Positions 39,090 through 47,302 of a DNA stretch of 64,000 nt are shown here, piece by piece. The first letter of the stretch is position 1. Each line of letters starts with the position of its first letter. The DNA comes from Rouxiella sp. S1S-2. GTDB lineage: Bacteria; Pseudomonadota; Gammaproteobacteria; Enterobacterales; Enterobacteriaceae. The stretch spans positions 3,162,001 to 3,226,000 of the forward strand of contig NZ_WFKL01000001.1 in NCBI RefSeq assembly GCF_009208105.1, read 5' to 3'. A program made the translations under genes and the position numbers. The notes beneath the pieces are model-generated. The model saw only the letters and a program-made list of their open reading frames with translations, was not told where the DNA came from and made no database searches.

Positions 39090-39961
39090 GCAGTTTGCCG
39101 TTAAGTAAAAATAATAGTGCCGAAAATACCCAGCTGGCGGCGTTTCCACCGGCTTCATCTCGGCGTTTTTCCAGCGTTCAACCCACGCTGATTCTGGCGT
39201 GGGTGGTAATTTTGGTGGTGATCCTGTGGGCAATTGCACCCCAGTTATTTACCCCCTACAGCGGCACTGAAGGCATCGCCGGTGCGCAGCGACTGGCTCC
39301 GGGTGCGGGCCACTGGCTGGGCACTGACCAACTTGGCCGCGACCTTTATGCACGCATTGTCTACGGCGCATCCCATTCGCTTTCTGGCGCACTGGTTGCG
39401 GTATTCCTGGGCCTGCTGTTGGGTAGCGCGCTGGGATTGGCCGCCGCTTCGATAGGCGGCTTAACCGACACTGTGGTTATGCGCATTGTCGACGTACTGC
39501 TGTCTATCCCTAGCCTGCTGCTTTCACTGAGTGTGATTATTCTGCTCGGGTTTGGCACCGTACATGCGGCGATTGCCGTAGGGATTACCTCGATTGCCAA
39601 CTTTGCCCGATTGGCGCGATCTGAAGCCGTTTTGGTGCGCCAAAGCGACTATGTTGAAGCGGCTTACGGCAGCGGCGGCACCTTCATATCGGTACTGTGG
39701 CGGCACATTCTGCCCAACTCGCTGACCTCGGTCATCGCCTTCTCGGCCCTGCAGTTTGGTAACGCCATTTTGTCTATTTCAACGCTGAGCTTTCTTGGTT
39801 ACGGCACACCGCCGCCAACGCCGGAGTGGGGACTGTTGATTGCTGAAGGCCGCAACTACATTTCAACCGCCTGGTGGCTTACTACGTTCCCCGGCATCGT
39901 GGTTATTCTCACCGTTTTGGCCGCTAACCGCATCAGCCAGTCATTTCGGAGAACACGCTAA
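39086..39961 (+). CDS. ABC transporter permease, DppC-like, first copy
   Basis: A 291-residue permease, partner of the preceding gene. It has the DppC-type front (LGTDQLGRDLYARIVYGA), the EAA loop (DYVEAAYGSGGTFISVLWRHILPN) and the motif STLSFLGYGTPPPTPEWG. It overlaps the gene before by four bases (ATGA) and the ATPase gene after it by one base (TAATG). Confidence 0.92.
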   Translation: MSSLPLSKNNSAENTQLAAFPPASSRRFSSVQPTLILAWVVILVVILWAIAPQLFTPYSGTEGIAGAQRLAPGAGHWLGTDQLGRDLYARIVYGASHSLSGALVAVFLGLLLGSALGLAAASIGGLTDTVVMRIVDVLLSIPSLLLSLSVIILLGFGTVHAAIAVGITSIANFARLARSEAVLVRQSDYVEAAYGSGGTFISVLWRHILPNSLTSVIAFSALQFGNAILSISTLSFLGYGTPPPTPEWGLLIAEGRNYISTAWWLTTFPGIVVILTVLAANRISQSFRRTR

Positions 39962-41640
39962 TGAGCCAGGCAACGTTTAACGCCTCCCTCAATGCACCGC
40001 AGCCGGTGCTTGAGCTGAAAGACGTCTCGATTGTATATCGCAGCGGTCACCAGTCTACCCGCGTGGTCGAGCAGGTCTCCTTCTCGATTCTGCCCGGTGA
40101 AGTGGTGGCATTGGTGGGCGAGTCGGGTTCGGGTAAGACGACCACCGCGCAGTCAATCATTGGATTGCTGGCCGAAAATGGTCATATCGAGCACGGCAGC
40201 ATCTTACTTAACGGCACCGACATCAGCCGCTGGTCCTCACGCCGTCTCGACAGCCTGCGCGGCTCAAGCATCAGTCTGATCCCGCAAGACCCGACCAGCT
40301 CGCTGAATCCGGTAAAGACAGTCGGTGAACAGGTCGCAGAAGTGCTGAAGATTCACCGCAAAATGTCGCGCAGGGACCGAGATGCCCGCGTGGTTGAACT
40401 CCTGACCCGCGTCGGCCTGAGTCATCCCGAGCAGCGTGCCAAACAATATCCGCATCAGCTTTCTGGCGGCATGAAACAACGCGTGCTGATCGCTATCGCG
40501 ATTGCGCTGCAGCCGGCACTGATCATTGCCGATGAACCCACCAGCGCGCTGGACGTGCGGGTCCAAAAACGTATTCTCGACCTGATTGACGCACTGCGCC
40601 TCGAATTTGGTACTGCCGTGCTGTTTGTCACCCATGATTTGGCGCTGGCCGCCGAACGTGCCGACCGCCTGCTGGTGTTTCGCAAGGGGAAAGTTCAGGA
40701 ACAGGGTATTACCGCCGAAGTACTGCGATCGCCAAAAAGTGATTACACCCGGCAGCTGTTTACCGATGCGCCAGCGTTAACGCCGCGCACCGGCTCAGCG
40801 CTGCCCCGCCCTGTCCAAAGCACCGAGAGTGCCATTGTGGTCCGCAACGTCAGCAAGCATTTCTCACTTGGCGCTAAAAATGCGCCGGCGTTTCGCGCCC
40901 TCGACAACGTGTCGTTTCAGGTCACGCGCGGCACTACGCACTCGCTGGTGGGTGAGTCAGGGTCGGGTAAAACCACGCTAGCGCGCCTGCTGCTGGGATT
41001 TCAACGCCCCGATGGCGGTCAGCTGTTTGTTGACGGCGTAGACATTGCCCTGCTCTCCGGTGAAGCCCTGCGTCAGGCGCGCAGGAAAATTCAGCTGGTT
41101 TATCAGAACCCGTTTGCCTCGCTCGACCCTTCACAAACGCTGTTCAAAGTGATTGAGGAGCCACTGCTTAACTATTTCAAGCTGAGCCGCGAGGAGCGTC
41201 AGTTGCGGGTACATGAAATAGCCGAACGCGTCGCGCTGCCCATTGAGCTGCTGCAGCGTAAACCGCACGAGCTTTCCGGCGGCCAGCGCCAGCGCGTGGC
41301 CTTGGCGCGGGCACTTATTCTTGAACCGCAGGTGCTGGTGCTCGATGAAGCCACCTCGGCGCTAGACGTTACCGTGCAGGCGCAGATTTTACGTTTACTG
41401 GTGCAGCTGCAGCAGGATTTGGGCCTGACCTATCTCTTCATCTCTCACGACTTGGCTACCGTACGCCAGATTTCACACACCGTATCGGTGCTGAACCAGG
41501 GAAAACAGGTTGATTACGGCGACGTTGAATCCCTGTTCTCTGACCCTACCGATGCTTACACCCGGGAACTTTTAAGCGCCATTCCTGGGTTTTCGCCTTT
41601 GCACGTTGCAGAACCTTCAGCAACCAAGGAGTTTGTATGA
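39961..41640 (+). CDS. ABC transporter ATP-binding protein with two fused ATPase domains, first copy
   Basis: A 559-residue cytoplasmic ATPase carrying two complete nucleotide-binding domains, equivalent to DppD and DppF joined. First domain: Walker A GESGSGKTTTAQS near residue 54, signature LSGGMKQRV, Walker B LIIADEPTSALD. Second: Walker A GESGSGKTTLAR near 335, signature LSGGQRQRV, Walker B LVLDEATSALD. One protein could therefore drive the whole transporter. It overlaps the flavin monooxygenase gene by four bases. Confidence 0.93.
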   Translation: MSQATFNASLNAPQPVLELKDVSIVYRSGHQSTRVVEQVSFSILPGEVVALVGESGSGKTTTAQSIIGLLAENGHIEHGSILLNGTDISRWSSRRLDSLRGSSISLIPQDPTSSLNPVKTVGEQVAEVLKIHRKMSRRDRDARVVELLTRVGLSHPEQRAKQYPHQLSGGMKQRVLIAIAIALQPALIIADEPTSALDVRVQKRILDLIDALRLEFGTAVLFVTHDLALAAERADRLLVFRKGKVQEQGITAEVLRSPKSDYTRQLFTDAPALTPRTGSALPRPVQSTESAIVVRNVSKHFSLGAKNAPAFRALDNVSFQVTRGTTHSLVGESGSGKTTLARLLLGFQRPDGGQLFVDGVDIALLSGEALRQARRKIQLVYQNPFASLDPSQTLFKVIEEPLLNYFKLSREERQLRVHEIAERVALPIELLQRKPHELSGGQRQRVALARALILEPQVLVLDEATSALDVTVQAQILRLLVQLQQDLGLTYLFISHDLATVRQISHTVSVLNQGKQVDYGDVESLFSDPTDAYTRELLSAIPGFSPLHVAEPSATKEFV

Positions 41641-42719
41641 GCCAAGCGGCCTCTAAAATCAGCCCTAAACGACTGGGATTCTTTACCCGCCTGCTGGACG
41701 ACACCAGTGCACAGGAGCGGTACAGACTGGCAACCGAACAAATTGCCCACGCCGAGCAGCAGGGATTTGACTCGGCCTGGATAGCACAGCACCATTTTCA
41801 TCGCGATGAAGGCGGCCTGCCTGCGCCGCTGGTTTTTCTTGCCTACGTGGCGGCCAATACGCGCCACATTCGCCTCGGCACCGGCGTGATTACGCTGGCA
41901 ATGGAAAATGCGCTGCGCGTGGCTGAAGACGCCTCGGTGCTGGACTTACTCTCGGGTGGCAGACTGGAAATTGGCCTCGGCTCTGGGGGTACGGCCTCCT
42001 CGTTTATTCCCTTTGGCCTAAATATCGACACGCGCGGTGAGGCCTTCGGCAAAAACCTCGACATTCTCCGTCACGCTTGGGCGGGCAAGGCGTTGGAAGG
42101 TGAAGGCAACCAGCTTTATCCACCCGCCCAGCACTTAAACCGCCGCGTTTGGCAGGCCACCTTCTCACCCGAAGGCGGTGCGCGTGCGGGTGCCGCGGGT
42201 GATGGGCTGATGCTGTCACGCACCCAGCCACGCCCCGAGGGACAGCAGGATTTACCGCTGGACGTGCTGCAAAACAAAATTATTGATGCCTATCTTGAGG
42301 CGCTGCCCGCGGGCGTTGAGCCGCGTATTCTCGGTTCTCGCACCGCGTTTGTCAGCGACGACGCCGATGAGGCTAGAAGACTGGCGGCAAAAGGATTGAA
42401 GCGACAGGCCGACGGCGCACGTGCGGCGGGAAATCGCTTTAGTGGCAATACCCTCGACGAGCACATCGCCGCCTTTGACGTGCATCTGGGCACAGCAGAT
42501 CAGGTTATCGCCTCTCTGCAACGCGATACCGCACTGGCACGCGTCACCGATTTGGCGTTTCAGGTGCATTCAATCGATCCGCCGCATCCGTATATTTTGC
42601 GCTCGATTGAGCTTATCGCCAAAAAAGTGGCCCCGGCGCTGGGCTGGGTTCGCCGCACGCCGAAAAATATTGCCAAACCTCAACCACTTCATCAGGAACT
42701 CTCAAGGGAAACGCTATGA
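41637..42719 (+). CDS. Luciferase-like (LLM class) flavin-dependent monooxygenase
   Basis: A 360-residue luciferase-superfamily protein: LGFFTRLLDD, then AEQQGFDSAWIAQHHFHRDEGG, RLGTGVITLAMENALRVAEDASVLDLLSGGRLEIGLGSG and RVWQATFSPEGGARAG. It likely uses reduced FMN and oxygen. It seems to belong to the group named KPN_01858 in TIGRFAM, which I recall as co-occurring with the transporter and hydroperoxidase-like proteins found here. It overlaps both neighbours by four bases. Its substrate should be the imported compound or its first product. Confidence 0.88.
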   Translation: MSQAASKISPKRLGFFTRLLDDTSAQERYRLATEQIAHAEQQGFDSAWIAQHHFHRDEGGLPAPLVFLAYVAANTRHIRLGTGVITLAMENALRVAEDASVLDLLSGGRLEIGLGSGGTASSFIPFGLNIDTRGEAFGKNLDILRHAWAGKALEGEGNQLYPPAQHLNRRVWQATFSPEGGARAGAAGDGLMLSRTQPRPEGQQDLPLDVLQNKIIDAYLEALPAGVEPRILGSRTAFVSDDADEARRLAAKGLKRQADGARAAGNRFSGNTLDEHIAAFDVHLGTADQVIASLQRDTALARVTDLAFQVHSIDPPHPYILRSIELIAKKVAPALGWVRRTPKNIAKPQPLHQELSRETL

Positions 42720-43840
42720 CTTCTGCATTTAACCCCACCGATCTGCTGGCAACACTTGCAGAAATCGAGCCAGAATCAGCGCTTGCGCAGGCGCGTGAAA
42801 CCCGCGATGCGGCCACGGAGCACACGCAGGGAAGCTACAACGCACTGTTTAACAGTAATGAAAACCTCACCGACTTTCCGCTGCATGAACGCCTGTCGCT
42901 GGCGCAACAGATTGCCCGCTGGCACGGTGACATACAGCTGGGCGCCCACTATGCCGAACGCCTAAACGCGCTGCAGTCTGATGCTCCCGTGTCGCGCAGT
43001 CGCCAGCAAACGGCTCTGGCACACGCTGAGCGGCTGAGCTTTAAACCGGCCAACGCCACCGCAGAGCATCTTGAAGAACTACAAAAAGCCGGTTGGACGC
43101 TAAACGCAATTGTGACACTGTCACAACTCATTGCTTTCGTCAGTTTCCAAAGCCGCCTGCTGCGCGGTTACCGCTTAATCAACGGTAAATCCACTGACAA
43201 TAATGGCCCTCATTCGGTCGGTGCTGCGTTTTGGCGCACCGATGCCAAAACGCACTCGGGTAAAAACGCCCCCCCGGCCTTTACCCAGGACGAGCTTAAC
43301 TGGGAGCCTTGGATAGCCTCAAAGCCGCTGAAAGACTTCAATGCGGAACAGCAGGAAACGCTGGCGCGCTTTGGCCACTCAGACTCCGACTACTTCCGCC
43401 TGCTGGCGCGTAATTTACCGGTGCTGGAGCAGCGTACGCTGACCGACAAAGGCATTTTCTTCACCCCAGGCGGATTGCCGCGCAAAGACCGTGAACTTGC
43501 CGCCGCAGTAGCCAGCAAGATTAACGGCTGCATTTTTTGTGCCTCCGTGCACGCCCGCAAAGCAGGACAACTGTCGAAAAATCCTGAAGCCGTTCAGCGC
43601 CTGCTGGACACGCCGCCGGGAGAGAGTTTAAGCCATGGTCAGGAAGCAAGATGGCAGGCAGAAATCGACTTTTCTGCCGCGCTTTCTGCCACACCGTCCA
43701 CGGCCAACGCGCAGCAAATTCAGCAATTGAGAACGCTTGGGTTGAGCGACCTCGAGCTGCTGGATCTTGTGCAATCCACGGCGTTCTTCGCCTGGGCAAA
43801 CCGATTGATGCTGACCTTGGGTGAGCCTTTCGAGAAATAA
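42716..43840 (+). CDS. Two-domain carboxymuconolactone-decarboxylase/alkylhydroperoxidase-like protein
   Basis: A 374-residue protein that looks like two AhpD/CMD-type helical units joined. The N-terminal half (to about residue 165) has the helical pattern (LHERLSLAQQIARWH, WTLNAIVTLSQLIAFVSFQSRLLRGY) but no cysteine pair. The C-terminal half carries the active CxxC-x3-H site: AAAVASKINGCIFCASVHARKAGQL. In other bacteria I recall these as two proteins (Avi_7170 and Avi_7169 families). It may remove peroxide or a thiol-linked product formed by the flavin monooxygenase. It overlaps the monooxygenase gene by four bases, which supports a joint function. Confidence 0.82.
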   Translation: MTSAFNPTDLLATLAEIEPESALAQARETRDAATEHTQGSYNALFNSNENLTDFPLHERLSLAQQIARWHGDIQLGAHYAERLNALQSDAPVSRSRQQTALAHAERLSFKPANATAEHLEELQKAGWTLNAIVTLSQLIAFVSFQSRLLRGYRLINGKSTDNNGPHSVGAAFWRTDAKTHSGKNAPPAFTQDELNWEPWIASKPLKDFNAEQQETLARFGHSDSDYFRLLARNLPVLEQRTLTDKGIFFTPGGLPRKDRELAAAVASKINGCIFCASVHARKAGQLSKNPEAVQRLLDTPPGESLSHGQEARWQAEIDFSAALSATPSTANAQQIQQLRTLGLSDLELLDLVQSTAFFAWANRLMLTLGEPFEK

Positions 43841-43886
43841 GAAAAAAACAAAAACAGGGTTTTATAAACTTTTGATGGAGTCGTTA

Positions 43887-45500
43887 ATGAAGATAAGCAA
43901 ACAGCAATGGAAATTAAACCAGGTAGCCAAACTGGTATCAGCCTTGGTATTAGTGATGGCGGCAGGCCCGTCATTTGCCGCAGAAACGCCGGTTCAGGGC
44001 GGTACGCTTAACGTTGCGCTGGGTAGCGATACGCCGATCATTGACCCGTCAATTACCGGGCAATCAGTAACGGCGCTTATTGACCGCAACGTGGTCGACT
44101 CGCTGGTAGGTCAGGCGGAAGATAACCGCTTCACCCCGTGGCTGGCATCAAGCTGGGAGGTGAATGAAAATCACACCGACTATGTGTTCCATCTGCGCAA
44201 AGACGTGACCTTCAGCGACGGCACTAAGCTCAATGCCGAGGCGGTGAAATATAATCTGGAACGTATTCTCGACCCTAAAACCACCTCGAGCTACTCTAAA
44301 TCTTTGTTAGGGCCGATTAAAACCATCACTACGCCAGATGAGTACACCGTTGCTATCCACTACGACACACCGTTTGCTCCGCTGTTGCAGGGATTAAGCT
44401 TGCCGTATCTGGGCATTCAGTCGCCGACTTACCTTAAGAATACCCCGAACACCACCAATACCGTGGTCGGTTCCGGTCCGTTTATTCTCAAGTCGTTTGT
44501 TAAAGGCAGCGGCAGCCAGCTGACTCGCCGTGCAGACTATCATTGGGGACCGGGGTACGCGGCACACACTGGCCCGGCCTATCTCGAAGCCATCAACTTC
44601 AAATACCTGCCGGAGTCTTCGGTGCGTCTTGGTGCGCTGACCAGCGGTCAAATTCAGGCGATTGACGCCGTGCCACCGGTGAACGCCAAAACGGTGAAAA
44701 CCAATCCGGCGCTTGACGTGAAAACCAAAGAGAACCCGGGAATTGTGCGGGTGCTGTACCTCAACACCTCCAAGGGTCCTTTTACCGATCTGAAGGTTCG
44801 TCAGGCATTTTTAACCGCTGTCGATCCCACCTCAGCAGTAAAAGTGGCATTCTTTGGTACGGTCAAAGCGGCCAACAACGTTCTGGGTCCACAGACGCAG
44901 TATTACGATCCGGCGGTTGCCAAACTGTGGGGCTTTGACCTGAGCAAGGCCGAGAAGCTGCTCGACGAAGCGGGCTGGACCCGCAAAGACTCCGCCGGTA
45001 TTCGCACCAAAGACGGCAAACCATTGACCGTTGATTTCGTGTATGACCCAACCACGCTTGAAAGCTCCGACGTCACCTTATTCCAGGCGATTCAATTCCA
45101 GGTTAAAAAAGCCGGTATCGATCTTAAGCTGGATCCGGTTGACTCTGGTGGCTTTACCGATCGCACCAACAACAATCAGTACGATGTCGTGTCAAACTTC
45201 TATGTGCGTGCCGAGCCGGATATTTTACGCACCGTGTTCCACTCAAACTACACCCCGCCTAAAGGCTCAAACTACAGCCACATTAGCGCATTGGATGCCA
45301 AACTGAGCGAAGCCGTTGGTGCACCGGATGCGCAGCGTAAGCAGCTGTATTCCGATATTCAGCATCAGATTATCAGTCAGGCTTACGTCGTGCCTTTATA
45401 CGTGCCGGCCTATCAGTTGGGCATATCCAAAAAGGTTCACGGTGTCAGTTGGGCAACCAACGCCAAGCCTAATTTTTATGATGCCTGGCTGAGCCATTAA
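43887..45500 (+). CDS. Peptide-type ABC transporter substrate-binding protein, second copy
   Basis: A 537-residue SBP_bac_5 periplasmic protein with a Sec signal (KLVSALVLVMAAGPSFAAE) and the family pattern (QGGTLNVALGSDTPIIDPS, YVFHLRKDVTFSDGTKLNAEAV, GSGPFILKSF). I start at the ATG at 43887 because GGAG lies seven bases before it; the frame opens at 43821 inside the preceding gene. It is clearly different from the first binding protein, so the two transporters probably take different or overlapping ligands. The 46-bp gap after the CMD gene is the largest in the operon. Confidence 0.9.
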   Translation: MKISKQQWKLNQVAKLVSALVLVMAAGPSFAAETPVQGGTLNVALGSDTPIIDPSITGQSVTALIDRNVVDSLVGQAEDNRFTPWLASSWEVNENHTDYVFHLRKDVTFSDGTKLNAEAVKYNLERILDPKTTSSYSKSLLGPIKTITTPDEYTVAIHYDTPFAPLLQGLSLPYLGIQSPTYLKNTPNTTNTVVGSGPFILKSFVKGSGSQLTRRADYHWGPGYAAHTGPAYLEAINFKYLPESSVRLGALTSGQIQAIDAVPPVNAKTVKTNPALDVKTKENPGIVRVLYLNTSKGPFTDLKVRQAFLTAVDPTSAVKVAFFGTVKAANNVLGPQTQYYDPAVAKLWGFDLSKAEKLLDEAGWTRKDSAGIRTKDGKPLTVDFVYDPTTLESSDVTLFQAIQFQVKKAGIDLKLDPVDSGGFTDRTNNNQYDVVSNFYVRAEPDILRTVFHSNYTPPKGSNYSHISALDAKLSEAVGAPDAQRKQLYSDIQHQIISQAYVVPLYVPAYQLGISKKVHGVSWATNAKPNFYDAWLSH

Positions 45501-45501
45501 T

Positions 45502-46431
45502 ATGCTTTGGACTGCAACACAACGTCTTTTCACCATCCTGGCCGTGCTTTGGGGCGCGGCCACCCTCACGTTTATTGCCCTCAAGATGATACCCGGCGAT
45601 CCGGTGTCTATTCTCAGCGGCGGTGCCAACGTGGTGGACGATGCTTTTCGCGCCCAGCTGACCCATGAATTCGGGTTGGACCAGCCGCTGTGGCTGCAAT
45701 ATCTGCACTACTGCGGTCAGGCCCTGCTGGGCAATTTTGGACAGAGTTATCAATACCGCGAGCCGGTGATCGGTGTGATTATTGATGCCCTAAAACAAAC
45801 ACTGGTACTGGCGGTGAGTGCTTTGGCTCTGGCGCTGGTATTGGCTATTCTCAATGCGTTAGCGACGGCTGGGCGCTGGCGCTATCTGAGAACCTTCTTT
45901 GCCGGACTGGAACTGTGCCTGTTGAGCACGCCGGTTTACTGGCTAGGCATTATTCTACTCAGCGTGTTCAGTTTTAAGATGCATTGGTTCCCGGTCATGG
46001 GCAACGACGGTTGGCGCTCGCTGGTGCTGCCGGTTATTACCCTCAGCCTGCCACTGGCGGCGATACTGAGTCAGATTCTGCGAGACGGTTTGGAAGAGGC
46101 CCTTTCACAGCCGTTTGCGCTGACGGTGCGCGCACGCGGGGCGGGGGAAACGCATCTTCGCCTGCGTCACGGCCTGCGTCATGCGGCACTGGCGGCTTCA
46201 ACGCTGACCGGCACTATGCTGGCCAACGTGCTTAGCGGGTCCATTCTGACAGAAACGGTATTTGGCCGCGCAGGGATTGGCAAAATCACCCTGCAGGCAA
46301 TTGCTAGTCGCGATATGCCGCTGGTACTGGGCATTGTGATGCTTTCCGCTCTGCTCTTCGTTGTTATTAACCTGCTGGTCGATGCCGCCTATCTGGTGGT
46401 CGATCCGCGTCTGCGCAAAAGGACCCCTTGA
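45502..46431 (+). CDS. ABC transporter permease, DppB-like, second copy
   Basis: A 309-residue inner-membrane permease. It shows the EAA loop (ALTVRARGAGETHLRLRHGLRHA), LTGTMLANVLSGSILTETVFGRAGIG and a final VDAAYLVVDPRLR. It begins one base after the binding-protein stop codon. Confidence 0.92.
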   Translation: MLWTATQRLFTILAVLWGAATLTFIALKMIPGDPVSILSGGANVVDDAFRAQLTHEFGLDQPLWLQYLHYCGQALLGNFGQSYQYREPVIGVIIDALKQTLVLAVSALALALVLAILNALATAGRWRYLRTFFAGLELCLLSTPVYWLGIILLSVFSFKMHWFPVMGNDGWRSLVLPVITLSLPLAAILSQILRDGLEEALSQPFALTVRARGAGETHLRLRHGLRHAALAASTLTGTMLANVLSGSILTETVFGRAGIGKITLQAIASRDMPLVLGIVMLSALLFVVINLLVDAAYLVVDPRLRKRTP

Positions 46432-46433
46432 AC

Positions 46434-47297
46434 ATGAGCAGCGATCCTTTACTGGTGTTTTCACGCCAGTCCATTAAACAGCGCAGCGGTAATCCGTGGT
46501 TGTTACCCAAAACCTTGATACCGGCGGCCGTCGTGCTGCTGCTTATCGTGACCGTCATCTTTCCGCAGTGGTTTACCCCGCTAAAGCCCGATGATATGGA
46601 CATGGACGCCGTACTCGCCGCACCGACTCTGCACCACTGGTTTGGTACTGATTCACTGGGGCGCGACGTTTTTGCCCGCGTGGTTTACGGCTCCGCGCTG
46701 TCACTCAGTATTGGTCTGGGTGCGACCGCCATTGCCTGTGCCGGGGGCATGGCGCTGGGTCTGCTCACCGCGCTGGCGCCGATGGCTATCCGACGCGTGC
46801 TGGTACGCCTGCTGGATATTTTGCTGGCCTTCCCTGAACTGTTGCTGGCCCTGCTGGTGATTGCGGTGCTGGGACGCGGGCCTACCAACACGCTGCTTGC
46901 AGTAGGATTATCCGGTATTGCCAGCTATGCCCGCCTGCTGCGGTCCCAGGTATTGCAGGTGAAGCTTTCGGGCTATGTCGAACACTCAGTGGCGCTGGGC
47001 GAGTCGTCGTTAAGCATTATTTTTCGTCATATTTTACCCAACACGCTGCGGCCACTGCTGATTTTAGCCACCATTGGCGTGGGTCAGTCGGTGCTTACCG
47101 CGTCATCGCTCAGCTTTTTAGGCCTTGGCGTCGTGCCGCCCACCGCCGAATGGGGTGCGCTGCTGGCCGACGGACGCGATTATCTCGATGTGGCGCCGTG
47201 GATAAGCCTGCTGCCGGCAACCGTGGTTGCGCTGTCGGTTATCGCGATCACTTTGTTCGGGCGTCGTCTACAAACTATTTTGGCAAAAGGGGCCTAA
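46434..47297 (+). CDS. ABC transporter permease, DppC-like, second copy
   Basis: A 287-residue permease with WFGTDSLGRDVFARVVYGSA, the EAA loop region GYVEHSVALGESSLSIIFRH and SSLSFLGLGVVPPTAEWG. I start at the ATG at 46434, two bases after the previous stop; a TTG at 46428 would overlap it. It completes the second membrane channel. Confidence 0.9.
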   Translation: MSSDPLLVFSRQSIKQRSGNPWLLPKTLIPAAVVLLLIVTVIFPQWFTPLKPDDMDMDAVLAAPTLHHWFGTDSLGRDVFARVVYGSALSLSIGLGATAIACAGGMALGLLTALAPMAIRRVLVRLLDILLAFPELLLALLVIAVLGRGPTNTLLAVGLSGIASYARLLRSQVLQVKLSGYVEHSVALGESSLSIIFRHILPNTLRPLLILATIGVGQSVLTASSLSFLGLGVVPPTAEWGALLADGRDYLDVAPWISLLPATVVALSVIAITLFGRRLQTILAKGA

Positions 47298-47302
47298 ATG
47301 TT

